64,000 nt of DNA, from NCBI RefSeq assembly GCF_002556545.1, contig NZ_CP022685.1, positions 6,922,001-6,986,000 on the forward strand, read 5' to 3'. Position numbers and translations under genes: made by a program. Shown here in pieces: positions 40,268 through 49,644 of this stretch. How positions within the stretch are numbered: the stretch's first letter is position 1; every line of letters starts with the position of its first letter. The notes under the pieces are model-generated. The model saw only the letters and a list, made by a program, of their open reading frames with translations. It did not search any database and was not told the origin of the DNA. This stretch comes from Streptomyces formicae. GTDB lineage: Bacteria > Actinomycetota > Actinomycetes > Streptomycetales > Streptomycetaceae.

Positions 40268-43146
40268 GGGGCGTCGTCCGGCGTGGGGCGCTCCGCGGGG
40301 CGGGGTGGCGGAAGGGTGCCTGGTGGCGGAAGGGTGCCTGGCGGCGTGAGGGGCCGCTGCTTGGCTGTCTCGTCGCGCTGGTCGTCGTGCTCGTGGCCGT
40401 GGTCGTCGGCGGGCCAGGGGTGTGGGACCGGCTCGCGGGCGACGCGCTGGCCTCGCGGCTCGAACAGGCGCAGCGGGGCGTGCCCGGGGTGGTGCACAGC
40501 GCGCGGTTCGACCCGGAGGAGGTGCGGGCCGGGGAGGAGAGCGACTTCGCGGCCGATCTCGCCGCGTACGCGAACGTCATCGAGAACGCGTCGCCGAGCG
40601 GCCTCGGCGGTCGTATCGTGCACGACTCGACCCGGATCCAACTGCCGGGCACGGGAGTGTCGTTGGGTCGCTGGAACCGGATGTCCGCGGTGTACGCGTC
40701 CGACGCGCCGAAGCGGGAGGCGTACGTCGAGGGGCGGGCGCCACGTGCGCGTGGCGGCGCGGTCGTGGAGCTGGCGGTGTCGGCGCGTACGCGCGACGCG
40801 CTGGGGCTGAGGGTCGGGCAGCGGGTCCCGCTGGGGCCGGGCGCGTTGCGGAACGTCGACGCCGTGGGCATCGTCGTCGGCGTCTTCAGGTCCGGGGGCG
40901 GGGCGCGGCTGTGGAGCGAGGTGCCCGCGCTGGTGCGCCCCGGCGATGGCGACTTCGCCGCGCTCGTCGCGGCGCGCGGCGTCGAGGTGCTCCAGAGCCA
41001 GGCGGACGCCGAACTCACGGTGGCGTGGAACATGCGGCTCGTCATCGGCGGGCGGGCGGCGGGGCGCTTCGTGGGGGAGCGCGGGGAGCGTGACTTCCAG
41101 CGGCTGATGGTCCAGTACGGGCCCGACGTGCGACAGGCGTCCTGTGCCGCGGGAGGGTACGGCGACAAGTACTGCACGATCGGCACGCATCCGGCGACCG
41201 ATCTGGACACCGACACCGAACTGCCCGCCGCCTTCGAGGAGTTCGGGCGGCAGTGGCGCGAGGGCGCCGTCGTGATCTCGTTCGCGACGGCCTCGCTGAT
41301 CGTGGTCGGGGCGGCCGCCGTGGTCGTCACCGCGCTCCTCTCCGTACGCCGCAGGGCGGACGGTGACCGGCTGCGGCGGGCGCGGGGCGCGTCGGCTGCG
41401 GGGCTCGCCCTGGAGTGCGCGGTGCGGATCTCGCCCGTCGTGCCGCTCGGGTTCGTGGGCGGCTGCCTGGTCGCGGGGGCGGCGCCGGGGGACGCGCCCG
41501 CGTACGGCGACGGGCTCGCCGTCGCGGTGCTGTGCTGGCTGCCCGCACCCCTCCTGACGTGGGGCGCGCTGCGGGACAAGGCGGTGCTCAGGGACCGGGG
41601 GCCGGTGGGGCCTGGGCGCAGGATCGTCGTCGAGGTCATGGTGCTCGTGCTGGCGGCGGGCGGCGTGTTCGCGCTGCGGGCGCGCGGCACGGAAGGGGTC
41701 GCGGGGCCCGATCCGCTGCTCGCCGCGGTGCCCGCGCTGCTCGGGCTCGCCACCGTCGCCGTGCTGGTGCGCTGCTACCCGCTGCCCGTACGCCTCGTGG
41801 CACGGTGGTCGGCCAGGTGGCGCGGCGCCGTCCCCCTCATCGCCCTGTCCCGCGCCGCCAAGGAGGCGCCCGCGCAGGGCCTCGCGCTGCTCGTCCTCGT
41901 GGTGACGCTCGCCGGTGCGGTCTTCGGCGGCCTCGTGTCGGGGACGCTGGCGGAGGGCAGACGGGACGCGGTGGCGTGGGAAGTCGGCGCCGACGCGTCC
42001 TACCTCGGCGCCGGACGCGACCCGGCGACGGCCCACCGCCTGGCACGCGCGCGTGGCGTACGGGACACGGTGACGGTACGGCAGTTGCGGGTCGACCCGG
42101 TGAGCAGTCTGGACGGTGGCCGCTACGGGATCGCCTCCCTGATCGGCGTGGACGGTGCCGAGTTGCGCGCCGCGCGGGGGAGTTCGGCGGCGGGGCGGGC
42201 GTTGAGGGACGCGGGGATCGGCGGGGGCGGTGCGTCGGGAGCGGGGTCGGTGTCATCACCGGCTTCGCCGAGTTCGTCCTCAAGCGCCGGACGGGCTGAT
42301 GTCCGCCTGCCGGTCGAGTCGCGTGCGCGGGCCGGATCCCCCGTCGCCGCGGGGGAGATTCCCGTGCTGGCCGATGCGGCGCGGGTCGGGGAGGTGCTGC
42401 GCTTCGACTGGCACGGGAAGGGCGTCCGGATGCGGGTCGTGGGGGCGCTGCCCGACGACGTGGCGCGGGATCCCGCGCTCGGGCCCGTGCGCCGCGCCGC
42501 CGAGGGCAGAGAGCGTCTGCTGCTCGCCGACAACCGGGACCTGACCCGCTTCGCCGCCGCCGACTTCGAGGCGTACGCGCTCCTGCTGTACGGGTCCGGG
42601 CTCGACACCGAAGAGCTGCGCTCCCTGGTGCCGCGCGCCGCCCCCGGCGCCCTCACCGGAGAGCTCCGCATCCGCGCCGAGGAGCAGGCGGAGGCCGAGG
42701 ACGACGGGCTGATCGCGGCCATGACCACCGCGCACACCGCCTGCGCCGCCCTCACCGTGCTGCTCGCGCTGCTCGCCCTCGTCCTCGAACTCCTGCTCTC
42801 CGCACCCGCGCGCGGCCGCACCACGGCCCGGCTGCGCACCCTGGGCCTCGGTGGCCGCGCCACCTCCGCCCTGCACCTGCTGCAACTGCTGCCGCTGGTG
42901 CTCGCGGCCGTCGCGGGCGGCGTCGTGCTCGGTCTGACGCTGCCCGCGCTGCTCGGACCCGCCCTGGACCTGCGGGAGTTCACCGGCGGCCCCGCCGCGC
43001 CCGCCCGGCACACCGACGTGCTGTTCACCGCGGCCCTCGGCGCGGGGCTGTGCGTCCTGGTCGCCGCCGCGGTGGGCGTGGAGACCTGGCTCGGGCGGCG
43101 CCGGGGACTCGGCGCCGTCCTGCGACTCGGGAGGTCGGATGACTGA
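40264..43146 (+). CDS. FtsX-type ABC transporter permease, second subunit
   Basis: 960 residues from GTG at 40264, overlapping the previous stop. The first residues contain a duplicated WRKGAW from an 18-bp tandem repeat (40304-40339). A membrane segment LLGCLVALVVVLVAVVVGGP lies near 32-51, then an extracytoplasmic domain with one Cys pair (ASCAAGGYGDKYCTIG near 300). Membrane helices follow around 345-570, with another large domain and a C-terminal FtsX unit (TAHTACAALTVLLALLALVL). Around residues 655-680 an interspersed repeat is read in frame as a Ser/Gly-rich linker. It likely heterodimerises with the upstream permease. Confidence 0.85.
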   Translation: MRGVVRRGALRGAGWRKGAWWRKGAWRREGPLLGCLVALVVVLVAVVVGGPGVWDRLAGDALASRLEQAQRGVPGVVHSARFDPEEVRAGEESDFAADLAAYANVIENASPSGLGGRIVHDSTRIQLPGTGVSLGRWNRMSAVYASDAPKREAYVEGRAPRARGGAVVELAVSARTRDALGLRVGQRVPLGPGALRNVDAVGIVVGVFRSGGGARLWSEVPALVRPGDGDFAALVAARGVEVLQSQADAELTVAWNMRLVIGGRAAGRFVGERGERDFQRLMVQYGPDVRQASCAAGGYGDKYCTIGTHPATDLDTDTELPAAFEEFGRQWREGAVVISFATASLIVVGAAAVVVTALLSVRRRADGDRLRRARGASAAGLALECAVRISPVVPLGFVGGCLVAGAAPGDAPAYGDGLAVAVLCWLPAPLLTWGALRDKAVLRDRGPVGPGRRIVVEVMVLVLAAGGVFALRARGTEGVAGPDPLLAAVPALLGLATVAVLVRCYPLPVRLVARWSARWRGAVPLIALSRAAKEAPAQGLALLVLVVTLAGAVFGGLVSGTLAEGRRDAVAWEVGADASYLGAGRDPATAHRLARARGVRDTVTVRQLRVDPVSSLDGGRYGIASLIGVDGAELRAARGSSAAGRALRDAGIGGGGASGAGSVSSPASPSSSSSAGRADVRLPVESRARAGSPVAAGEIPVLADAARVGEVLRFDWHGKGVRMRVVGALPDDVARDPALGPVRRAAEGRERLLLADNRDLTRFAAADFEAYALLLYGSGLDTEELRSLVPRAAPGALTGELRIRAEEQAEAEDDGLIAAMTTAHTACAALTVLLALLALVLELLLSAPARGRTTARLRTLGLGGRATSALHLLQLLPLVLAAVAGGVVLGLTLPALLGPALDLREFTGGPAAPARHTDVLFTAALGAGLCVLVAAAVGVETWLGRRRGLGAVLRLGRSDD
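40304..40339 (+). repeat. perfect tandem 18-bp duplication at the start of the second permease
   Basis: GGTGGCGGAAGGGTGCCT occurs twice without a gap (40304-40321, 40322-40339), adding six codons in frame near the N-terminus. A recent slippage event is likely. Confidence 0.8.
42259..42299 (+). repeat. Streptomyces-type interspersed repeat in frame inside the permease gene
   Basis: The segment GGCTTCGCCGAGTTCGTCCT followed by CAAGCGCCGGACGGGCTGAT matches, from memory, a sequence very common between Streptomyces genes (opposite strand CCCGTCCGGCGCTTGAGGA). Here it is translated as PASPSSSSSAGRA within the permease. Confidence 0.6.
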
Positions 43147-44113
43147 GATGAGCGAGGGGGACGAGGTGGGCGAGGTGGGCGAGGTGAGTGAACTGGCCGG
43201 TCTGGAGGCGCGGGCCCGTGCCTCGGTCCGGCCCGTGGCCGACGAGGGCCTCGTCGTCTGCGACAACCTCGTCCGCGTCTACCGCACCGACGAGGTCGAG
43301 GTGCAGGCGCTCCAGGGCCTCGACCTGGTCATCGGGGACGGCGAGTGCGTGGCCCTGGTGGGGGCGTCGGGGTCCGGCAAGTCCACGCTCCTGTCGATCC
43401 TCTCCGGCCTCGACCTGCCCACGGCGGGCCGCGCGAAGGTGGCGGGCCACGACCTGCTCGCCATGGGCCGCAGGGAGCGCCTCGGTTACCGCAGGCGCAC
43501 CGTCGGCTTCGTCTGGCAGCAGACCGGGCGCAACCTGCTGCCCTATCTGACCGCCCTGGAGAACGTGGCGCTGCCGATGAAGTACGCGCGCGTGCCCCAC
43601 CGTTCGCGCCGGGAGCGGGCCGCCGAACTCCTCGACGTACTCGGTGTCGCGTACTGCCGCGACCGGCGCCCCGCCGAGCTCTCCGGCGGCGAACAGCAGC
43701 GCGTCGCCGTCGCCGTGGCCACCGCCAACTCGCCGCGCGTGCTGCTCGCCGACGAGCCCACCGGCGAACTGGACACGGCGAGCGGCGCCGACGTCTTCGC
43801 TGCCCTGCGCCGCGCCAACGAGGAACTCGGCGCGACCGTCCTCGTCGTCACCCACGACCCGCTCGTCTCGGACCAGGTGCGCCGCACCGTACGCATCCGG
43901 GACGGCCGTACGTCCACGGAGACGCTCCGCGAACAGGGCGGCGAGGGCGCGGAGTTCACGGTTCTGGACAGGGTCGGGCGGCTTCAGCTGCCGACGGAGT
44001 ACGTGGAGCGGTACGGGCTGCGGGGGCGCGTGCGGCTCACGGCGGAACCCGGGCACGTGGGGGTGTGGCCCGACGCGCCCGAGTCTCCGGGCTCCCCTGA
44101 GCGGGAGCGCTGA
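43139..44113 (+). CDS. ABC transporter ATPase for the FtsX-type permeases
   Basis: 324 residues from ATG at 43139, overlapping the permease end by 8 bp. After an acidic N-terminus (GDEVGEVGEVSE), the nucleotide-binding domain has Walker A GASGSGKST near 75, signature LSGGEQQR near 181, Walker B VLLADEPTGELD near 202 and the switch His in VVTHDP near 240. It is of the LolD/MacB class. The final ~70 residues (KVDR-like region GRLQLPTEYVERYGLRGR) form an extra C-terminal extension. It powers the two permeases encoded upstream. Confidence 0.92.
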   Translation: MTEMSEGDEVGEVGEVSELAGLEARARASVRPVADEGLVVCDNLVRVYRTDEVEVQALQGLDLVIGDGECVALVGASGSGKSTLLSILSGLDLPTAGRAKVAGHDLLAMGRRERLGYRRRTVGFVWQQTGRNLLPYLTALENVALPMKYARVPHRSRRERAAELLDVLGVAYCRDRRPAELSGGEQQRVAVAVATANSPRVLLADEPTGELDTASGADVFAALRRANEELGATVLVVTHDPLVSDQVRRTVRIRDGRTSTETLREQGGEGAEFTVLDRVGRLQLPTEYVERYGLRGRVRLTAEPGHVGVWPDAPESPGSPERER

Positions 44114-44120
44114 CGTCACT

Positions 44121-44151
44121 CCTTGACGGAAGCCCCCGCACTGCGTCAAGG
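44121..44151. terminator. weak hairpin between the two ATPase genes
   Basis: CCTTGACG (44121-44128) pairs with CGTCAAGG (44144-44151) around a 15-nt loop, just past the stop of the first ATPase. The stem is only 8 bp, so it may be an operator or attenuator instead. Confidence 0.35.
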
Positions 44152-44285
44152 GCCTCTTCGTGGCCTGGGAAACCCTGACCCACGCGGACAATCCCCGCTG
44201 ATCCAGCCCTTGTCGGGCCGGGCGTCGGATGACGATACTGGCGCCCGGCCCCTGCGGACCCAGGGGCGTACCAGGGGAGCGTGCA

Positions 44286-44999
44286 GTGGTCGTGGGTGCC
44301 GGGGACATGGTCGTCGTGGAGGATCTCCACCGGACGTACGGCAGCGGGGCCTCGGCCGTGCACGCGCTGCGCGGGGTCTCCTTCAGCGTGCCGCGCGGCG
44401 AACTCGTCGCCCTCAAGGGGCGCTCGGGATCCGGCAAGACCACACTGCTCAACCTCGTCGGCGGGCTCGACGCCCCCGACGCGGGCAGGATCACCGTCGA
44501 CGGCCTCGAACTCGGTGACCTCGGCGAGAGCGGCCTCCTGGAGCTGCGCAGGGACCGGGTCGGTTTCATCTTCCAGTCCTTCGGGCTCATCCCGATCCTC
44601 AGTGCGGCCGAGAACGTCGGCGTACCCCTGCGTCTTTGCCGGACGGACCCGCGCGAGCGGGAGGAGCGGGTCGCCCTGCTGCTCGCCCTCGTCGGCCTCG
44701 CGGACCACGCCGAGCAGCGCCCGGGCGAGCTCTCCGGAGGGCAGCAGCAGCGGGTGGCCATCGCCCGCGCCCTCGCCAACAAGCCCGCCCTGCTGATCGC
44801 GGACGAGCCCACCGGGCAGCTCGACGCGGAGACGGGGCTCGCGGTGATGGAGCTGCTCCGCGCGGTCGTGCGCAGCGAGGGCGTCACCGCCCTGGTCGCC
44901 ACCCACGACGCGACGCTCCTCGGCCTCGCCGACCGGGTCCTCGAACTGGGCGACGGCGAGATCGTCGAGCACGGAGCGGCCCCCGCCCTGCACGCGTAA
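44286..44999 (+). CDS. second ABC transporter ATPase (LolD/MacB class)
   Basis: 237 residues from GTG at 44286, preceded by GGGGAG; ATG at 44307 is the alternative. Walker A GRSGSGKTT, Q-loop FIFQSFGLIPILSAAENV, signature LSGGQQQR, Walker B ALLIADEPTGQLD and switch VATHDA are all intact. It lacks the C-terminal extension of the first ATPase. It is separated from the permease operon by 172 bp and has no permease of its own in the window, so it may form an alternative motor for the same permeases or serve another transporter. kdpD follows 151 bp downstream. Confidence 0.9.
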   Translation: MVVGAGDMVVVEDLHRTYGSGASAVHALRGVSFSVPRGELVALKGRSGSGKTTLLNLVGGLDAPDAGRITVDGLELGDLGESGLLELRRDRVGFIFQSFGLIPILSAAENVGVPLRLCRTDPREREERVALLLALVGLADHAEQRPGELSGGQQQRVAIARALANKPALLIADEPTGQLDAETGLAVMELLRAVVRSEGVTALVATHDATLLGLADRVLELGDGEIVEHGAAPALHA

Positions 45000-45150
45000 G
45001 GCCCCTGTTCCGCGGGCACACGGCCCTGTCCCGCCCGCATCAGGGTTCTGTCAAGGACCGCGCCCCCGCACCCCCTCGTCCGTAATGCCGGAATTGGTGG
45101 CCGTAAGGTCGACGCTGCGTACACAGCAGTTTCGGGAAGACAATGGGGCC

Positions 45151-47697
45151 ATGGCACGCGGCAAGCTTCGGATATACCTCGGTGCGGCACCGGGCGTCGG
45201 CAAGACGTACGCGATGCTCTCCGAGGCACACCGTCGTGTCGAGCGCGGCACCGACTGCGTGGTCGCGTTCGTGGAGCACCACGGCAGGCCGCGCACCGAG
45301 GTGATGCTGCACGGCCTGGAGCAGGTGACCCGCAAGGACCTGGAGTACCGGGGCACGGCGTTCACCGAGATGGACGTGGACGCGGTCCTGGAGCGCGCCC
45401 CCGCCGTCGCCCTGGTCGACGAGCTGGCCCACACCAACGTCCCCGGCTCGCGCAACGCCAAGCGCTGGCAGGACGTCGAGGAGCTCCTCCAGGCCGGGAT
45501 CGACGTCGTCTCCACCGTGAACATCCAGCACCTGGAGTCGCTCGGTGACGTCGTGGAGTCCATCACCGGCGTACGACAGCGCGAGACGGTGCCCGACGAG
45601 GTGGTGCGCCGCGCCGACCAGATCGAGCTGGTCGACATGTCGCCCCAGGCGCTGCGCCGCCGCATGGCGCACGGCAACATCTACAAGCCGGACCGCATCG
45701 ACGCCTCCCTGTCCAACTACTTCCGGCCCGGCAACCTCACCGCGCTGCGCGAACTCGCGCTGCTCTGGGTCGCCGACCGCGTCGACGAGTACCTCCAGCA
45801 ATACCGGGGCGAGCACAACATCCGCTCCACCTGGCAGGCCCGCGAGCGGATCGTCGTCGGCCTGACCGGCGGGCCCGAGGGCCGCACGCTGATCAGACGC
45901 GCGTCCCGCATGGCGGCCAAGGGCTCCGGCAGTGAGATCCTCGCCGTCTACATCGCCCGCAGCGACGGCCTGACCGCCGCGTCGCCCAAGGAGCTCGCGC
46001 TCCAGCGCACCCTCGTCGAAGACCTCGGCGGCACCTTCCACCACGTCATCGGCGACGACATACCGGCCGCGCTCCTCGACTTCGCGCGCGGCGTCAACGC
46101 CACCCAGATCGTCCTCGGCTCCTCGCGCCGCAAGACCTGGCAGTACGTCTTCGGGCCCGGCGTCGGCGCGACCGTCGCCCGCGAGTCGGGGCCCGACCTG
46201 GACGTCCACATCGTCACGCACGGCGAGGTGGCCAAGGGCCGCGGGCTGCCCGTCGCGCGCGGCGCGCGGCTCGGCCGCTCCCGCATCATCTGGGGGTGGC
46301 TGGTGGGTGTCGGGGGCCCCGCGCTGCTGACCCTGCTGCTCACCAACGTCGACGCCGACCTCGGTCTCGCCAACGACATGCTGCTGTTCCTCACGCTGAC
46401 CGTGGCGGCGGCACTGCTCGGCGGGCTCCTGCCCGCCCTGGCGTCGGCGGCGTTCGGCTCGCTGCTCCTCAACTACTTCTTCACGCCGCCGCTGCACCTG
46501 TGGACGGTCTCCGACAACAAGAACATCGTCGCGATCGCCGTCTTCGTGGGCGTCGCGGTGTCGGTGGCCTCGGTCGTCGACCTCGCCGCCCGGCGCACCC
46601 ACCAGGCGGCCAGGCTGCGCGCCGAGTCGGAAATACTCTCGTTCCTCGCGGGCAGCGTGCTGCGCGGCGAGACCAGCCTGGAGGCCCTCCTGGAACGGGT
46701 CCGCGAGACCTTCGCCATGGAGTCCGTCGCCCTCCTGGAACGCGCGGGGGACACCGATCCCTGGACCTGCGCGGGCAGCGTCGGCGACGGCCGTCCGATG
46801 GTTCGCCCCGAGGACGCCGACGTGGACATGCCCGTCGGCGACCACATGGCGCTCGCGCTCTCCGGCCGGGTGCTGCCCGCCGAGGACCGCCGGGTGCTCG
46901 CCGCGTTCGCCGCGCAGGCCGCCGTCGTCCTGGACCGCAAGCGCCTGCAGTCCGAGGCCGACCAGGCCCGCACCCTCGCCGAGGGCAACCGCATCCGCAC
47001 CGCGCTGCTCGCCGCCGTCAGCCACGACCTGCGCACCCCGCTCGCGGGCATCAAGGCGGCCGTGTCCTCGCTGCGCTCCGACGACGTCGAATGGTCCGAG
47101 GAGGACGAGGCCGAGCTCCTGGAGGGCATCGAGGACGGCGCCGACCGGCTGGAACACCTCGTCGGCAACCTCCTGGACATGTCCCGCCTCCAGACCGGCA
47201 CCGTCACCCCGCTCATCCGCGAGATCGACCTCGACGAGGTCGTGCCCATGGCGCTCGGCGGCGTACCCGACGGCAGCGCGGAACTCGACATCCCCGAGAC
47301 GCTGCCGATGGTCGCCGTGGACAAGGGGCTCCTGGAGCGCGCGGTCGCCAACATCGTCGAGAACGCCGTGAAGTACGCCCCCGACGGCGAGCCCGTGAAG
47401 GTCTCCGCGAGCGCCCTGGGCGAGCGCGTGGAGGTCCGCGTGGTGGACCGGGGGCCCGGTGTCCCCGATCCTGCCAAGGACCGCATCTTCGCGCCGTTCC
47501 AGCGCTACGGTGACGCTCCGCGCGGCGCGGGCGTGGGCCTGGGCCTCGCGGTCGCCCGGGGCTTCGTCGAGGCCATGGGCGGCACGCTCACCGCCGAGGA
47601 CACCCCCGGCGGCGGCCTCACCATGGTCCTCACCCTGCGGGCGGCGGCCGGGCGGCCGCCGGTCCGCCCCGATCTCTCCGCCCAGGTCGTCTCGTGA
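45151..47697 (+). CDS. kdpD: potassium/turgor sensor histidine kinase KdpD
   Basis: 848 residues from ATG at 45151. The N-terminal KdpD domain has the P-loop GAAPGVGKTYAML near 12 and DELAHTNVPGSRNAKRW near 91-107. A universal-stress-protein-like domain follows (~230-370), then four membrane helices (DUF4118, ~385-495), a GAF-like region, the HisKA box AVSHDLRTPLAG with the His near 627, and the HATPase G boxes (VVDRGPGVPD, GAGVGLGLAVARGF). It controls high-affinity potassium uptake through KdpE. No kdpFABC genes are in the window, so the regulon is elsewhere or the pair has another role. The kdpE frame begins at its stop. Confidence 0.93.
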   Translation: MARGKLRIYLGAAPGVGKTYAMLSEAHRRVERGTDCVVAFVEHHGRPRTEVMLHGLEQVTRKDLEYRGTAFTEMDVDAVLERAPAVALVDELAHTNVPGSRNAKRWQDVEELLQAGIDVVSTVNIQHLESLGDVVESITGVRQRETVPDEVVRRADQIELVDMSPQALRRRMAHGNIYKPDRIDASLSNYFRPGNLTALRELALLWVADRVDEYLQQYRGEHNIRSTWQARERIVVGLTGGPEGRTLIRRASRMAAKGSGSEILAVYIARSDGLTAASPKELALQRTLVEDLGGTFHHVIGDDIPAALLDFARGVNATQIVLGSSRRKTWQYVFGPGVGATVARESGPDLDVHIVTHGEVAKGRGLPVARGARLGRSRIIWGWLVGVGGPALLTLLLTNVDADLGLANDMLLFLTLTVAAALLGGLLPALASAAFGSLLLNYFFTPPLHLWTVSDNKNIVAIAVFVGVAVSVASVVDLAARRTHQAARLRAESEILSFLAGSVLRGETSLEALLERVRETFAMESVALLERAGDTDPWTCAGSVGDGRPMVRPEDADVDMPVGDHMALALSGRVLPAEDRRVLAAFAAQAAVVLDRKRLQSEADQARTLAEGNRIRTALLAAVSHDLRTPLAGIKAAVSSLRSDDVEWSEEDEAELLEGIEDGADRLEHLVGNLLDMSRLQTGTVTPLIREIDLDEVVPMALGGVPDGSAELDIPETLPMVAVDKGLLERAVANIVENAVKYAPDGEPVKVSASALGERVEVRVVDRGPGVPDPAKDRIFAPFQRYGDAPRGAGVGLGLAVARGFVEAMGGTLTAEDTPGGGLTMVLTLRAAAGRPPVRPDLSAQVVS

Positions 47698-47735
47698 CCC
47701 AGGCCCAGTTCCAGAAGCCGGAAAGGCAGGTACGC

Positions 47736-48419
47736 ATGACCCGGGTGCTCGTGGTCGACGACGAGCCGCAGATCGTACGCGCCCTCGTGATCAACCTGAA
47801 GGCGCGCAAGTACGAGGTGGACGCGGCCCCCGACGGCGCGACGGCGCTGCAGCTCGCGGCGGCCCGCCACCCCGACGTGATCGTGCTCGACCTCGGTCTG
47901 CCCGACATGGACGGCGTGGAGGTCATCAGGGGCCTGCGCGGCTGGACGCGCGTGCCGATCCTCGTCCTCTCCGCCCGGCACAGCTCGGACGAGAAGGTCG
48001 AGGCCCTGGACGCGGGCGCGGACGACTACGTCACCAAACCCTTCGGCATGGACGAGCTCCTGGCCCGCCTGCGCGCCGCCGTCCGCAGGGCCGAGCCCAC
48101 CGGGTCCGGCGACGACGACGTCATGGTGGACACCGAGGACTTCACCGTCGACCTGGCCGCCAAGAAGGTCAACAGGGGCGGCCGCGACGTACGCCTGACC
48201 CCTACGGAGTGGCACCTCCTGGAGGTCCTGGTCCGCAACACGGGCCGCCTGGTCAGCCAGAAGCAGCTGCTCCAGGAGGTCTGGGGCCCCTCGTACGGCA
48301 CGGAGACGAACTATCTGCGCGTCTACATGGCACAGCTGCGCCGCAAGCTGGAGACGGACCCCGCGCACCCCCGGCACTTCATCACCGAACCGGGGATGGG
48401 CTACCGCTTCGAGAAGTGA
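47736..48419 (+). CDS. kdpE: response regulator KdpE (OmpR family)
   Basis: 227 residues from ATG at 47736, preceded by GGAAAGGCAGG; an in-frame GTG at 47694 overlaps the kdpD stop (GTGA) and would add 14 residues. The receiver contains VVDDEPQIVRAL, the phosphoacceptor in VLDLGLPDMDG near 53, and YVTKPFGMDEL near 101. The winged helix is LTPTEWHLLEVLVRNTGRLV and TNYLRVYMAQLRRKLE. It is coupled to kdpD. Confidence 0.93.
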   Translation: MTRVLVVDDEPQIVRALVINLKARKYEVDAAPDGATALQLAAARHPDVIVLDLGLPDMDGVEVIRGLRGWTRVPILVLSARHSSDEKVEALDAGADDYVTKPFGMDELLARLRAAVRRAEPTGSGDDDVMVDTEDFTVDLAAKKVNRGGRDVRLTPTEWHLLEVLVRNTGRLVSQKQLLQEVWGPSYGTETNYLRVYMAQLRRKLETDPAHPRHFITEPGMGYRFEK

Positions 48420-48525
48420 CCGGATCGGCTGCTTCAGCGGGGTGGAAAGCGGGTACTGAGCGGGCATAAGCACAGATGAGCGCACCCCATGCCGCTGTGT
48501 CCGCGTCCCCCGGTACGCTTCTGTT

Positions 48526-48924
48526 ATGAGTGCTGTTCCTGGTTCCGAAAAGCCGGCAGGCCGTTTCCGGCGCATGCTCGACCGGCTGTCCTCCTCGCAG
48601 GAGGACCTGGAGTCGGAGGAGCTGCGTGAGGACGCCGAGACGGCGGGATGCGTCCGCATCGGCGACTGCCACGACCGCCAGATCGTCACGGTTACTGGTA
48701 CCTTGCGCACGGTCACCCTGCGGCCACGCGCCGGAGTCCCGGCCCTGGAGGCCGAGCTCTTCGACGGTTCGGCGGCGCTGGACGTGGTGTGGCTCGGCAG
48801 GCGCTCCATCGTGGGGATAGAACCGGGGCGCAAGCTGATCGCGTCCGGCCGGATCTCGATGAGCAGGGGCCGCCGGGTGCTCTTCAACCCGAAGTACGAA
48901 CTCAGACCCCTCGGACGGGAGTAG
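48526..48924 (+). CDS. OB-fold nucleic-acid-binding domain protein
   Basis: 132 residues from ATG at 48526. The N-terminal 40 residues are helical and charged (RRMLDRLSSSQEDLESEELR). The remainder forms an OB-fold of the tRNA_anti type (QIVTVTGTLRTVTLR, ALEAELFDGSAALDVVWLGR, KLIASGRISMSRGRRVLFNP). It probably binds RNA or single-stranded DNA; no partner is known. The DUF3159 gene begins 3 bp downstream. The same pair recurs near trkA in Streptomyces, from memory. Confidence 0.82.
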   Translation: MSAVPGSEKPAGRFRRMLDRLSSSQEDLESEELREDAETAGCVRIGDCHDRQIVTVTGTLRTVTLRPRAGVPALEAELFDGSAALDVVWLGRRSIVGIEPGRKLIASGRISMSRGRRVLFNPKYELRPLGRE

Positions 48925-48927
48925 CCG

Positions 48928-49638
48928 GTGACGTCCCTCGACAAGCCGACGGACCAGGGAACCACGGATCAGGAAGCCGATTCCAGGGCCGTGACCGAAG
49001 CCGCGCTCTTCGAGGCATTCGGCGGCGTGCGGGGCATGGTGGAGACGGTCGTCCCCGGCCTGCTCTTCGTGACCATCTTCACGATCAACAAGGACCTGCA
49101 CATGTCGGCCATCGCGGCCCTCGCGGTGTCCCTGGTGCTCGTCGTGGTCCGCCTGGTCATGAAGGACACCGTCAAGCACGCCTTCAGCGGCGTCTTCGGA
49201 GTCGCCTTCGGTGTGGTCTTCGCGATGATGACCGGCAACGCCAAGGACTTCTACCTGCCCGGCATGCTCTACACGCTGGGCCTCGCCCTTGCCTACATCA
49301 TCACGACCCTCGCGGGCGTCCCGTTGATCGGCCTGATCCTGGGCCCGGTCTTCAAGGAGAACCTCTCCTGGCGGACCCGCAATCCGGGCCGCAAGAAGGC
49401 GTACGCGAAGGCCAGTTGGGCCTGGGGCCTGATCCTGCTCGCCAAGTGCGCGATCCTCTTCCCGCTCTACTGGTGGGCGGACACGACGCAGTTCGGCTGG
49501 GTCCTGGTCGCCCTGAAGATCCCGCCGTTCCTGCTCGCCGTCTATCTGACCTGGGTCTTCCTGGCGAAGGCGCCGCCGCCGATTGACGTCTTCGCTGAGA
49601 TGGAGGCGGAGGAGGAGCGCAAGGCCGCGCGGTCCTAG
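48928..49638 (+). CDS. DUF3159 family membrane protein
   Basis: 236 residues from GTG at 48928. Membrane helices lie near 38-55, 60-75, 85-105, 110-140 and 170-215 (VPGLLFVTIFTINKDLHMSA, VFGVAFGVVFAMMTG, YTLGLALAYIITTLAGVPLI, VLVALKIPPFLLAVYLTWVF). The sequence FGGVRGMVETVVPG near the N-terminus is characteristic of DUF3159. It has weak resemblance to septum/solute membrane families; function unknown. It ends 6 bp before a large nested hairpin and converges on the trkA pair. Confidence 0.85.
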   Translation: MTSLDKPTDQGTTDQEADSRAVTEAALFEAFGGVRGMVETVVPGLLFVTIFTINKDLHMSAIAALAVSLVLVVVRLVMKDTVKHAFSGVFGVAFGVVFAMMTGNAKDFYLPGMLYTLGLALAYIITTLAGVPLIGLILGPVFKENLSWRTRNPGRKKAYAKASWAWGLILLAKCAILFPLYWWADTTQFGWVLVALKIPPFLLAVYLTWVFLAKAPPPIDVFAEMEAEEERKAARS

Positions 49639-49644
49639 GGGATG

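Noticed and set aside
44229..44285. ATG at 44229 as start of the second ATPase
   Set aside because: The added residues are Pro/Gly-rich and unlike ABC ATPases, and GTG at 44286 has a good GGGGAG site.
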